Assembly: GCA_009746045.1 (NCBI GenBank)
Contig: RPFO01000082.1
Location: forward strand, 1,495,776 to 1,559,775
Source of the DNA: Mesostigma viride
Lineage: Eukaryota > Streptophyta > Mesostigmatophyceae > Mesostigmatales > Mesostigmataceae
Direction of reading: 5' to 3'
Length of the DNA: 64,000 bases
Numbering within the stretch: position 1 is the stretch's first letter; each line of letters opens with the position of its first letter. Both the position numbers and the translations under genes were made by a program. Shown here in pieces: positions 1-11,600 of the stretch. The notes beneath the pieces are model-generated. The model ran no database searches. It saw only the letters and a list, made by a program, of their open reading frames with translations, and was not told the DNA's origin.

Positions 1-767
1 GCTATGGGGTCGTGCCAGTTCCGAGGCTTGCCTGAATGTTATAGGGAATTATTTTGCCCCGGACGAAGACAGCCCTTTAGATCGTCATCTAGTGATTTCG
101 AAGATGCTATTCTTCACGTGCAGGTGCTTTGTATATGTCGAAATTTTGTTCATGAACGGATTTTGGCATGGTTGAAGAAAATCTGAGAGCTACGTAGATC
201 GCATGATTATTAGGTCAGTTCGCAGTTCGGTTTTACAATTTCTTTTTCCGCCCAGGCGCTGCGGATATCGCGAGTATGGGTTATGGTACGCTTCTGGGCT
301 TATGGGTGACATGGGGAGAAGAGGGACCTGGGCAGTTGCATGCGTCAAAGAGTCTCTATTTTTTCGTCGTGATGTCGCAGTCGCGCCTGGCGAAAACCAG
401 GGCGAGCGCGAGCCATATTTTTCTTTTGCCGCAAGGCTGGGTGCTTCCCACGCGTCACCGTCCTTTAATATATATTTCTTGAGCTGGCCCGCGCAGCTGG
501 CGGCCTGGGCGCACGTCAAGAACAAGGTTCCGGCTGTCATTCTCAACCGCATCGTTCTAAGTAAGCGTGTTAAGCGGATTGTAACCTATAACTCTCGCAG
601 ACGTGATCATTCCGGTTGCTTTCAATGCCCAACTTCGTGGTTTTGATTACGTTTATGTCCGGGGAATAACGGAAGTTTGCTGGGCAGTACTTTCTTTTCC
701 CGTTGCGTCACTGAAAAGGTAAACGGCCTTGCGTTCTCAAAACAGCAGCAACTAGAAGTCGCTGTGC
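1..767. other. Unassigned left edge
   Basis: No recognisable gene. Open frames of 60 codons (4-186) and 147 codons (203-646, plus strand, weak GTG/ATT-type start context) show no motif I know. The segment 4-165 ends in a CAG/GTGCTT junction that could be an exon edge from a gene to the left, but there is nothing to anchor it. Confidence 0.4.
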
Positions 768-771
768 TTAA

Positions 772-3416
772 GGGGAGGTGGCACCCCAAAACCCAAAAAA
801 TCTGACATATGCTAATATCACTTGAAATTCATTTGCACAATGCTGAATTATGATTGGGGGCACTAAATAACATCTCTAGTGAGTTGTCCATGCACTTGTT
901 GGGGGTACTACCCCCATATATACGCCAATAATGCGCTATAAATAGCAAAAGACGCTAATTAGGGCTGAGTATGCCCCAGCCAATGCACTTATTTGTTGGC
1001 TACCAAAAATCAAGGTCATATTCTGATATTATATAGTTCCCTGAGTTTGTAGCTTGCTGAGCTATTTACATCATGGAAATGGCAAAACCTTGAACAGTTT
1101 TCCCGCAAAACAGGTCATTTTTTACCGGACATTGGGAATATACATATCATAAACACTTCCGATAAGGCCACAAAATCAACAAAAATTCCGGCTAACAGGG
1201 GGACAGCAGTGTTCCAAGTCCCAGGTCATTCCGACAAGGCTAGCTCAAGTTATTGCGTCAGACGTGTTTTAAAAAAAATGCCCGCTAAAACAGAAAATGT
1301 CACTATATCAGCCCTTGTAAGCATCCTGCACAAGGCAGGCAGGGCAAAACCAATCCCCCTTGGGCTCCTTAGTCAACGGGGGTCAGCGCAGCACCCATGC
1401 AGTCCTCCCTTGCACCCGAATGTGCTGCACAGCAGGAAAGGGACACCGTCAATTTCATCCGGGGAAGCACATGCAAGGCAAGGAATATTATCAACATCAT
1501 TCTCATCATCACTACTACCTTCCCCATCGTCCCCCTGCCCCTCCCTTTGCATCACGTCGTGGCAGCCACCCTTAACACAGGTCATTCCGACAAGTCTTGC
1601 TCAAGTAATAAGGTTATGCGTGCTAAAACCTGAACATAAGCTTAAGGGGGGGTTTCTTTGTATATGGCCACTTAGGCATGCTGTTTTCCATCCAAAAAGC
1701 CAGAAAGCATGCCCCACTCGATCACAAAACATAAGCAAACGGCTAGGCACCACATCTTCCCTCATCTGCCCTCGGCATGGCCAACCTTGCCAGCGCAAGC
1801 ATAGCAACACGATCGCTAGGCATACATGCCAAGAGAGCATACACTATACTCTACCCAAGGTTACCTTGTAAACTTCATGCTAAGAACTCAGCAAATCTAT
1901 GATCAAAAGCACATATAATTAACTCTAGCACACTGATGACGACACATGCTCAAGGTTGGGGGTCACTGTGGCACGCACTGATGGGTTTCCTAGACGACCA
2001 CTCACTACCTGACAAGGCGCTAAGGACCACTCAGAAAGCAAGTAAACACAATCACACTTTACATGCCATCAACATGGATCAAATCCATGCTGAATATGTT
2101 GTGAAGTACAAAGGGGTGGCCACGCACCTCATACTCCTTCACCGTCCCTCGAGCATGGCCAGACTTATAAGTACGTGAATAGCAATAATGATGATGGCAC
2201 TCACATGCATTACCAGCATTTTCTATGTTTCTCCCACGTTAGATTGTAAGGGTTATGCCAACCAAGCTTACCAACACAGCAACAACTCCTTAACTGCACT
2301 ACCCGACATGGGCAACAAACTGGAACTATGGAGGGCAAGGAACCAAGGAGATCATGGCATACAAAGCTTGTATGCAGTCAACCATGTTAACCATGGTTGG
2401 CTCAGCAACATTGCTGTCTTGTCACATCATCATAACAAGGAAAGCTCAAATAAACCAATGATGGCAGCTATCTACATGCAGTCACACGAATGCAATATCT
2501 CCAACATGATCGTCGATTTCAAAAATTCCTTCCCTGCACGATAAAATGCAAAGAAACCAGTGGCGGCCGTTCAGCTTCTGACCGCTGTGATGCCGCTGCG
2601 AGGAAAGGGTGCGTCACTATCACACAACAAGAAGCGTCCATACGCACAACATCCTTGCCAGAACACGTGCTATGAAATCCCTTACGCCTTCCCTAGGATC
2701 TATCGGCTGAGACTAAAGCGGATTTGATCAAGACATCAACGAAAACAAGCTAAAGCTGCCAGGTATTCGTCAACACGACGGCACGCAACGGAGAGTTAAC
2801 TGGCGGAAACTGACCAAAACGAACGCAAAAAACTTCGAACGATGAGCTCTTCGAAGAAAGAACTGATAGTAGATAACAGTCGCCACAAATCTATACCTTG
2901 CCCTCGTAGATCCCTCGCCCAGGCGCGCAACAACGGCCGTTCTTCCATGGAAGGTTCCGACATGCACTGCGCAGGCCTGAAAAAATACTTACAGAGAATG
3001 GCCGAAAATGTAGCAAAAAGCACCCGTTCGGTTTAGAATTCGATGCTACCGATATGAATGCATCCTTCACGGTCAAAAAGACCCCCAAAACTGAGAATTT
3101 ACTGCCGCAATCACGAATTCTATTTTATTCCGCGCGACCAAAAAATGCAGATTACCCCCCATGCCGATGGCAGTAAAAGAAAGCAGCGATATTGTAAACC
3201 AGCCACTTGCCGCCGCAATCCAACATCATTAAATCATCGTCTTCAACATCCAATCATTTTTTTTGCATTTCTCTAGCCCTACATTGCTAGTTTCGCCTAA
3301 ACGCAGTCGCCATGGCCACTTCCGCAAGTGGTGCGCGCACGGAGCACCCACTTTTCACGGTACGGCCGGTGCCGCGAATTTTTTCGCGCGGAAAATATTC
3401 GGCGCGCCACGTCCCC
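772..3416 (+). mobile_element. TTAA-flanked non-autonomous DNA transposon, copy 1
   Basis: The 2,645-bp unit is bounded by TTAA on both sides (768-771 and 3417-3420). Its ends are imperfect inverted repeats: GGGGAGGTGGCACCCC on the left and, read inward from the right, GGGGACGTGGCGCGCC. A homologous copy lies in the opposite orientation at 20,480-22,767, which defines the unit independently. Inside are AT-rich sequence and diverged tandem modules of roughly 180 bp that recur around a GGTCATTCCGACAAG motif. There is no long ORF and no transposase. TTAA target sites are typical of piggyBac and some Sola elements; the ends do not decide between them. Confidence 0.65.
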
Positions 3417-3420
3417 TTAA

Positions 3421-4284
3421 TTGCGATGTGGTAGTTTGATTCAACACATATACTGCCTTGTTGCTGAGAAGTTTTTCAAGGCTTGCTGGTATGTTGCCCA
3501 TATGTTTCTAATGCTTCAACTCATGTCCAAGTGATCAAGACTGGCTTGGAAACTTGAGCTTGTCATGTTTACATTGTGCTTGTGTTACAACTTGTGCCTC
3601 TTTGCAGTATATGTTTCATACATAACGTAAGGGTTCAGCATCATGGTTTAGCACCGTGGTGGCAGCCGAGCCTCTACTAACGATCATGGACCTAACCTTG
3701 GCAAGTATTTGCTTCATATTTCACTCGTTGGACTGAGCTAGCTTTACACCTGCTGTTTGGCCTGCACCATGGTCCCTGGCTGCCAGTTACATTTTGCCCC
3801 CCCCCCTGGCAGGCTGCAGGGTCTATGAGGACTGCGAGGGTGTAACATAGACATGTTGTGGGCACCCTGGGTGCATTTTCAGGGCCAGCCATGACCTGGC
3901 CATGCCTTCTTTCTTGGCATATTTTTGACTTGAGTGCTATTTGGTCACTCGTGTAGCGACCCCCCTGCATTCATAAATCGTAAACAATTATACAATGAGC
4001 ATATTTCATGGATGTTAAGCATTGCAACTCTTGAACATATCATAAATGAACATGGTTCCATACCGTACCCATGGATGTGTTGACATGTGTTAGTTATTAC
4101 AAATGGTATCCATGCTTAAAAATGTCCTCATTTGAGGACATTTTCTTGGTGATTAGACAATACATGTACGTACATTACTAAATAATGATCATGCATCAGC
4201 TCCAGTATAGTGCCTGTAGTCGCCGTACATGTACAAGGCCATGGTGGCTAATTAATTAATTAGGAACATAATCCCTTTTTTGTA
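3421..4284. other. AT-rich spacer, no gene seen
   Basis: No ORF with recognisable content. It carries a homopolymer C run near 3,797 and one strong short palindrome (listed separately). Confidence 0.4.
4119..4144. repeat. 26-bp palindrome
   Basis: Two perfect 12-bp arms (AAAATGTCCTCA and its complement) are separated by TT. It would form a tight hairpin. No gene is next to it, so its role is unknown. Confidence 0.8.
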
Positions 4285-4652
4285 ATGACTGACTAGCTAG
4301 ACCTTTTCAGTGGTTTTCCATTTGCGGGTATTTCCTCGTAAATGGTGGGTCGAGAGCGATCGCACAGCAATGGTGCTCACCACTAGTCACTCCCGGCCAG
4401 TTAGGCTTGAAACACACGCCCTATAGCTGATCAAGCAATTAGTTGTTTCCGGCCCCACCGTCTAGGTCATCTAGTCGCTCTACACGTAAGCCAGCCATAA
4501 TTTCAATGCACAAGGCTACACATTTCCATCACCATTCATATTCATAATCCTGAACGACTCAAACACGCGGACAAGATGCCGGCAGGCTCGAGCTACCATG
4601 CCGGTCCGGATTCTCCCGATTTCTGGCCTGCGCTGGTTGTCTCCTTGATATA
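4285..4652 (+). repeat. Dispersed repeat R, copy 1 (LINE 3'-UTR-like)
   Basis: About 370 bp that recur in the same orientation at 11,886-12,233 with small indels. The last part (TGGCCTGCGCTGGTTGTCTC) also occurs near 36,815 directly before a CTCCC-N-CGGAG hairpin and a short tandem tail. That favours a LINE 3' untranslated region. Here the hairpin core is ACTCCGTTGGGAG at about 4,650-4,662. Confidence 0.6.
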
Positions 4653-4929
4653 ACTCCGTTGGGAGGTCGATATGTATGTGCCCCAACCGGAGTGATACTG
4701 CGGAGGAGACCGTCGCGGCCCAGCTTCAATGGCGTCGCCACCATTGAAAGGGGGCAGCGACATCATCGTGCACACAGTTCAGGCCGGCCTTAGTACCTAC
4801 TAGACACGCATCCGACCCATGTGGCGCTGAAGGTGGATTGCCATGACAATGCAACGCGTTAAATGCTGTCACCAAGGCTAGCATCTTTGAGGGCCGCCGT
4901 CGGCCCTAGGCGTTCCCTGACAGGTCTTC

Positions 4930-7050
4930 TTGCATATGGGTACTGAGCAGCCTGCTACGGCGAACCCACTCTTGAAACTCTCCTTCCTCATGGAGCTAGG
5001 CGACATCATTGCATCTGGGACGTTCGTCGGCGTCGCTTCCGGCGGGCCGCACGGGAACCCATGCAGCAAGGTGACCCCCTCGGCCCCTTTTACCTGTCCG
5101 CCCCGCTGCACAAGGCTCTCCAAGGTGTCCACACTGCGCACCCGCCCGGATGTCGTGCTCCTTGCCTACATGGACGATATCCATGCCCTTGGCCGGGCGG
5201 ACGCTGTAGTTGCCGCCTTGGCTGCCCTTGAAGCGGCCATGGCGGCCATCAACCTTCGGCTCACCGGCTCCCCAAGTGTGCAGTCTTTTCGCCCCAGGGG
5301 GACTGCTCTGGCTTCCTCGTGGCTATCCCGGCCCGCTTGCATGGCATTGGCGTGCCGGGCATTGGCGCGGCCGGGTTTCTCGTGTCTGGACGTCCCTGTG
5401 GGTGACCCTGACTACGTCGAAGAGGAGCTCCGGGCCAGGTGCCGTGCCAGGACCAGCGCACCCATGTCCTCGAGACTTGGGCCCCCATGCAGACCAAAGA
5501 AGGGCTCCTCCTGCACTGTGGTTTTGCGCCCACCCGCGGGTGGTACACTGGCTCCGTGGCGCTCCCCCCCGGCCACTTGGTGCGGCTTGCCGCAGAAGGC
5601 CACGACGAGCGCATTCAGGCCGCCTTAATTGCAGGTGCTCCTCCCCGGCCCTAGCCTGCCAGCTCACTCCATGCACTTGGCCACCCTCCCCTGCCGCATG
5701 GGCCGCGGGTGTGGGCTCACTCGATCCGGCCGCGCCGCCCGCGCCTCAGCCCCCGCAGCCTTCCTTGGCTCTGTTGCTCAGGCCTAGCTGGGTGGAGATC
5801 CCCCGGCGGTTGGTCCCCAACGCCGTCAGCGCCATTCCCGACTTGGTCACCCCATCCCCCTTCCCCTTTAATTGTGCAGGCTGTGCAGGATTCTTACCTC
5901 GGGATCCAGAAGCCTGGCCTGCGACCTCGTCCGCCCCGCCCATGCAGGCCGTCCACCGTCGGGAGCCTGCCCTAGGGCACGCCCGGCGTGTCCGGCACTG
6001 TCGTCAACGTCCTAGTGTCTTCCCTGCCTGCGTTCATGAAAAACAACAAAAGACCTACTACGCGGGTATACTACACTGTACCAACTAGGAAAGGGTCTGC
6101 ATGCGAGCTTGAACGATCAGGGGAAGGCTTGGCTTCACTCTGTTTCCCTTGAATTAAGGAGCGTGGGCCGGGTCCGCATTCCTGCGCGCTCTCCCCATGA
6201 GCCCTTTGTTCACGCTGGTTCCGGCCCTTTATTACACCATCGCTCTCCACCACCAGCAGCTTTTTGCCCCGCAACCTCTCATCACAGCGGGTGCGTCCTC
6301 AGTGTGGCAGCTGCGGGCTTGCTCTCGATACTACTGGGACGCACTATACATCGCGTGCATGATGGGTGGCCAGCAGAACCAGAACTGGTTCCCGTCTATC
6401 TCCATACCGCTCTCCTCCGGGTGCCAGGTGTGTGCCATGGTTCGGTCGGTCTTTCCCCACACCACCATCAAGTGCGAGGATCGACGCGGATCGATGGGGC
6501 CGCCCTCTACTCATCACCCAACCACCGCCCCGACATTACCGTGCTTGAAGTCCTACGACGGGCAGGGTTGCCACGCGTGCTCATCGATGTCTCCGTGGCT
6601 CGGCCGCTCTCCGGCCGGTCGCCACATCCTCCGGGCGGCTGTGGATGCCGGCGCTGCTGCCGCTGTGGCTGAGCGCGACATGTGCAAGTTTGCCTCTACG
6701 GCAATGTGGGGCCCGCCACCGGGTCATCCCCTTTGTCCGGCTTGAGGCGGTTCGGGGCCATGCCCTGCAGGGCCCCAAGATCGACAGCGGAATTTTCCAC
6801 GAGCATGCTGCCAGCGCCGTGAAGACCGCCTCGACCTCGAGGGTCAGACCGCCCCGTGGTCTGCCCGCACCGGTGGTCCTCGTATATTGGCGGCAGCGCC
6901 TGTCACTCGCCCTCACTCGCACCGTGGCCGATAGTGTTATTCCGCCGCACGGCGGAATAACCGGCGCACCTGGGCCGACTTTGTCACGACCCATGCGGTC
7001 TAGATCCCTCCGCCCAGGCCTGCATGGTGGGCTGGCAGCGATGTTGCTGC
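4930..7050 (+). pseudogene. Decayed LINE ORF2: reverse transcriptase and RLE-like C-terminus
   Basis: A non-LTR retrotransposon reverse transcriptase in pieces across three frames. At 5,063-5,086 the frame reads QQGDPLGP, RT motif B of LINEs. After a frameshift near 5,140 comes LLAYMDDIHALG with the YMDD catalytic box at 5,167-5,178. Further downstream, 6,526-6,588 reads RPDIT, a 17-residue spacing, then LIDVSV: the PD...D arrangement of the restriction-like endonuclease of R2/NeSL/Dualen-type LINEs. Then come RHILRAAVDAG and RLSLALTRTVADSV, like LINE ORF2 C-termini. Frameshifts and stops make it non-functional. An apurinic-type endonuclease region is not visible, so an RLE-only or a dual-endonuclease element are both possible. 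Confidence 0.75.
6936..6961. repeat. 26-bp palindrome
   Basis: Perfect 12-bp arms GTTATTCCGCCG and CGGCGGAATAAC around a CA loop, inside the last part of the decayed LINE ORF2. Confidence 0.8.
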
Positions 7051-7640
7051 GTGCCATAATTAGCAACTCTTTTCATCTTATGTACGTCTTGTTACCTCTT
7101 GGTTACCTTGCCTAATTACCCAACAGCATGGCCAGCATTATTGCTCCAGATTGTCGGCGGCTAACGTTTTAACTTTTTTCATTTTGCCTTCGTAACTAAT
7201 AATTAATTTTTTTTTTTGGAGACTATATTGTGATGTAGAGTAGTTGTATACCTTGTGCAGCTGGCGTGGTCCTTGGATATTCTGATCAGGCACTCCGCAA
7301 TTAAAGGTGAAAACCATTGGATATGCGTGTCAGATTCTTATTAATTTCTTCAGGGTTCTTCTTCTTTTTCAGTCAGGTTTTCCATGTGTTGCTGCATGCC
7401 CCTCTCACCTCCGTAACTTATCATTCTCAATGAATATGTAGCACATATCCCGGAGAAGGGGCATGCGCATATGAATTTTTAATAATACATTCTGAACTAC
7501 TTCCTGCAACTTATATGGTGGGAATATGTAAACGACACTTGCTCTAGTTGCACCAAGGGCACCTGCACCACCATCAGATCTCTCAGAGCTCAATTGTCAA
7601 CTGTCATGGGGCTAGGACTCTTGCTTGGACTGCTATGCAG
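7051..7640. other. AT-rich spacer after LINE remnant
   Basis: Probably LINE 3' UTR followed by unassigned AT-rich DNA. The last ~30 bases, ending CTATGCAG at 7,640, look like an intron end before the repeated terminal exon. Confidence 0.35.
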
Positions 7641-7742
7641 AACAAGAAGAGGTGGATCGAAGACGATTGTCCATGCTCACACGCCAGCCCCTGTGGGCAA
7701 GGCCCACCCCCCCCCAAGAGGAAGGGGCGCTTTGCTGAGTAG
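7641..7742 (+). pseudogene. Repeated terminal-exon module (NKKRW...PPPPKRKGRF), copy 1
   Basis: After an acceptor-like CTATGCAG the frame reads NKKRWIEDDCPCSHASPCG, then a Pro run, KRKGRFAE and a stop (7,740-7,742). Related modules are at 18,181-18,300 (plus) and 12,436-12,525 (minus); all begin with NKK right after an AG and end in a basic KRKGR motif that could be a nuclear localisation signal. Three copies in 11 kb point to a dispersed, probably mobile-element-borne gene. The upstream exons of this copy cannot be identified. No function is assigned. Confidence 0.45.
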
Positions 7743-8618
7743 CTATGATTTCAGCCGTGGGCAACCAAGCACACATGTCGTCGGGCTAGTCCGACGAGTG
7801 CGCACGTGAACCGGCACTCCCGGTCACACACGACACCATAGAGATAGTCAGCTGCACCGCCTCATGTCGGCGAAACCCATAGTTCCATCGGAATCGTTTC
7901 AGCGGCCGGCATTTCCTCTCCGCGTTTCCTCAACCTCGTTTTCAGGATCATACTCATCGTTCCTGCATTTTCCTCTTCCACGCAGGTTGTGGCTTTTTTG
8001 AAAGCCACGAATGTACCCGGGGATGGGACGCTTCGGCTGCCTCAATGCCTACACATTCAATACGATGTCCCCCTCTCACCTTCCTCCATCATTCCGCTCA
8101 CATTGCACTACGTGTCTGTGTTTTGTTCTTTTTCTTGTTCTCGTTTGTTTTGCTGTTCTTGTCCTTTTTCTTTTACTTTTACTGAGGGAGCTAGGCTGGG
8201 CTGCGCGCTGTGTGTGCTACTCTCGTGTTTTTCTGTGGGCACTTGAGAGACTAACCAAGGATCGGGCCCCCCACACGGCAATATCAGCCTTTGCTTTTGT
8301 TTACCCTCCCATATCTCTTTACAAACGCCAAAAAAACACAAAGGCAGGAGCACGGTGACTCATCTGGAACATGAAGAAGGGAAATCTTTTCGTTACAGGA
8401 AAGAGGTGTCAAGTATGACAATTGGAAGGCCCCCCCACTGGGAATCCACATGTTCCGAGTCCATTCAGCTGTGTTGTTAGCCACATCCTGCCCCGGGGAG
8501 ATGCATCATGGACCACCGCTATCGCGTAACGGGTGTTACGCAGTGAATATTGACTTACCTCAATATGCTCCGCTCTGGTTCTGTTTGATGTCTTAGCTCT
8601 CAGTGCATCTGAATCATC
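7743..8618 (+). other. 5' flank of the Penelope-like ORF
   Basis: Non-coding stretch before the Penelope-like ORF, with a T/C-rich part (about 8,110-8,190). Short ORFs of 81-115 codons overlap one another on both strands and show no family motif. I did not find a matching copy of this stretch downstream of the ORF, so pseudo-LTRs are not demonstrated. Confidence 0.35.
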
Positions 8619-11600
8619 ATGAAACACCTTATGACTTTCTGGCATGCTCTTACCCTCCACAGAATACGGCAATCCAGTGGCATTGATTACCGGAAGTACA
8701 CTGCTATTTCTCGGCAGTTCCCCTATCGTATCTCCTCACAGGCATGGCGGAAGCGTTGTCGCATCAACACGCGCCATAACCATCACTGCAAGGATGACCA
8801 TACTCTACGTCGCCTCCGGCGCTTACAGCGCACGCATTTGTCGCTTACCAACTCCACTCGCCCACACCCCGTAAGCACCCATCGCGTCATTTATGCCATT
8901 TACAACCGCAGGTACCCTCAGCGTATCTACGTTGGCCAGACGCAACGGGATGCCTGGACGCGTTTTCAGGAACATGTCCGAGCGGCACGCCGCCTTCATA
9001 TTGGCCGCCCTGCCGCCAACGACGACACCCCCCTACATGGCGCCATGGCCCAATACGGGTGGTGGGATTGGCGAGTCGTCCCCTTGGAACATGTCCCCGG
9101 CACCTTTACCGGCGCCGCTTTTCGCAAAGCCGCAGGGCATCGGGAAACGTTTTGGAAACGAATGTTACATGCATTTCTGCCCCACGGTTTTTGCATTGAA
9201 GGCAAGAGTTTCAAAGCTCGGTCTCGCCGCCGCCCGCCTCCCCTCCGTCCCCGCCCTCTTATGTTCATCCGTGCCTGGCGTCTGAAGCACAATCTCCACC
9301 CATATCGCCCCTATCCCCCCAGCGTCACCCCGGCCCCTCCACCTTCCACACATGTGTCCACCGATCCTTCCCTTTACTCCACCAGTCTCCGCTGCTTACG
9401 TCACATGTCTCGGCTTATGCAACGCGGCAACTTTCATGCATCCTATCTCGAAGCCTGCAGCTTGAAGAAGCTTACCAGCTTACACATTGCCGTCGGGTCG
9501 TGCTCCCCAGCTGATCTGCAAGTCCCCCGCTCCCATGCCACTAGTCTGCGAGGCCTTCTCTCACGTATCATTCGGCACCGTGTCAATGGGAATGCAGATG
9601 CACTGCGTCCGCGCCGTTTGCTGATCTCACCTTTCATTCATGCTGCGATGGATGAGCTGTGTTTGCCACACATTCTGCATTTGCCGCAAGTGCAGGCTGC
9701 GATGCCGCTCGTGGTGCGCAACACTTTCGGCACTCCCATTGCTGCCTGGCATTACTCTCCCACCTTGGGACAAATGGTTTTCAGCAACGGGAAGGTCAGC
9801 CGCGATACAACGCCCACCGAGCTGGCCACCATCTTGGCAGGGCCCTGCCCCTGCCAACAACAACGGTATTTCAAGTACCTTGATCCCACCTCACAGCACG
9901 TCATGACCGCTGACCTCAGCATCCTGCCGAGCCACACGCTTGTAGACCTTTTTGCCAAAGGCACCAAGTTTCGGCCGTGGGTCCAGCGCACGTGTGCCAA
10001 AGAGGTGAATGCACTGCTCTCCACATCACTGCGCAAATTTTGCAATGCCATGAGCACGGACCTACAGCTTGCTCCCCTTGCCATGGAACCGTGGTTTCGC
10101 GCCGTCATTCACGAATGCAATGCACGTCTCACCAGGCTTGATTACCGTCTCCAGCAGGTCCACCGCACCACCTGGCTCAACACCACAGATAAAGCACTTC
10201 TTGACCACTTCAAGCAGGACTTTATCATCACGTGTGTTGACAAGAGTGCCAACAACTTTGCTTTCATATGCAAGAAGCACTACCTTGCTACTTTGCAACA
10301 CGAGTTGGCGTCCAGCCCTACCTATGTTCAGCGTGCACAGTCCACCGCCAGTATCACCGCTGCTCATCGGGCTTTTCTGCACAGCCAAAACATTTTTGCT
10401 CGGGCATTCCTTAAGCGGCAGCGACGCGCCACCACCACTACGTTCCCATATCTGTATCTCACTCTTAAGCTGCACAAAACTCCTGTTGCTTTGCGCACCA
10501 TTGCTGCGTCGCATTCAGCCCCACTGATGCCTCTCTCGAAACTCATCTGCCATGCTTTGAATGCTCTTCTCCCCGAAGCCAATGCATTATGGGTGGAGGT
10601 GCTGTCGAATGCCGGGTATGAATGCGCTGGTAGTTGGATCGTCATAGACTCAGCCCAAGTACGCCTACGCCTTGCCGCCCTTAGCCGTTCTAAGACAGCA
10701 GCAGAGAAACGTATACCTATGCCCATAGCCACCTATGATTTCACCACTCTATATACCACACTAGATTTGCACGATTTGAAAGCTCGTTTAGATAGCCTCC
10801 TTACTCGTCTGTATGCACGTAGGCCTCACGGGCGCAACCACCTGCACGTGCGTGTTTCTCAGACCAAGCCCACGGCAACGTGGCTCTCAGGGATCGCGGC
10901 AGGTGCTATCGTGCGGGATGGTTATAATTATATTATCACGAAGGCTGACCTTGTCCATTGGATCTCTTATCTTGTTGATAACACCTTCATCTGTTTTGCG
11001 GGCAATGTATACCAACAAGCTATCGGCATCCCTATGGGCACTAACTGTGCCGGGCTCCTTGCAAACCTCTATCTATACACTTATGAGCTTGCATTCATGG
11101 AGAATCTCATTGCCTCAAACGATGATGTTCTCATCAGGCGTTTTATCCATACATGTCGATACATTGATGATGTCATCGCTTTCGACAACCCTGATTTCGC
11201 AACCCATTTGTATATCACCGCTGGTCTGCCTGGCATCTACCCGCAAGCGTCCCTCACATTAAAGCTCACGTCGGAGGATACTCATTGCAATTACCTCGAT
11301 CTTAACATTACCCATAACAAGAAGGGCTGGCGTACGGCTATCTATGATAAGCGCAAGGATCCTAAATACCAGCAAATTCCTTTTATTCGTTACCCCGATA
11401 TTCACAGTCTCCTTTCCCACACAGCAAAATATGGTGTTGTTCTTTCTCAGTTACATCGTTTTTCCCGTCTTTGTTCTTATCGTGTTGATTTCATCACGAC
11501 TCTTGTTGAACTCTTGCAGCGTTTATTGGTCAAAGACTATGACCGAGCCATTATGCTCCGTCAAGTCCGATGTTTTTTGCAACGTCACCCACATCTGTTC

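Noticed and set aside
203-646. 147-codon ORF at the left edge
   Set aside because: No ATG-quality start, no recognisable motif, overlapped by an ORF on the other strand; left as unassigned.
1209-1871. 220-codon ORF inside the TTAA element
   Set aside because: Begins at GTG, overlaps several other frames, no motif, and is not conserved as an ORF in the inverted copy.
7743-8618. Hammerhead ribozyme upstream of the Penelope-like ORF
   Set aside because: I looked for a CTGATGA...GAAA core; only loose matches (GGCGAAACC near 7,880). N-terminal GIY-YIG PLEs are reported to lack canonical hammerheads.
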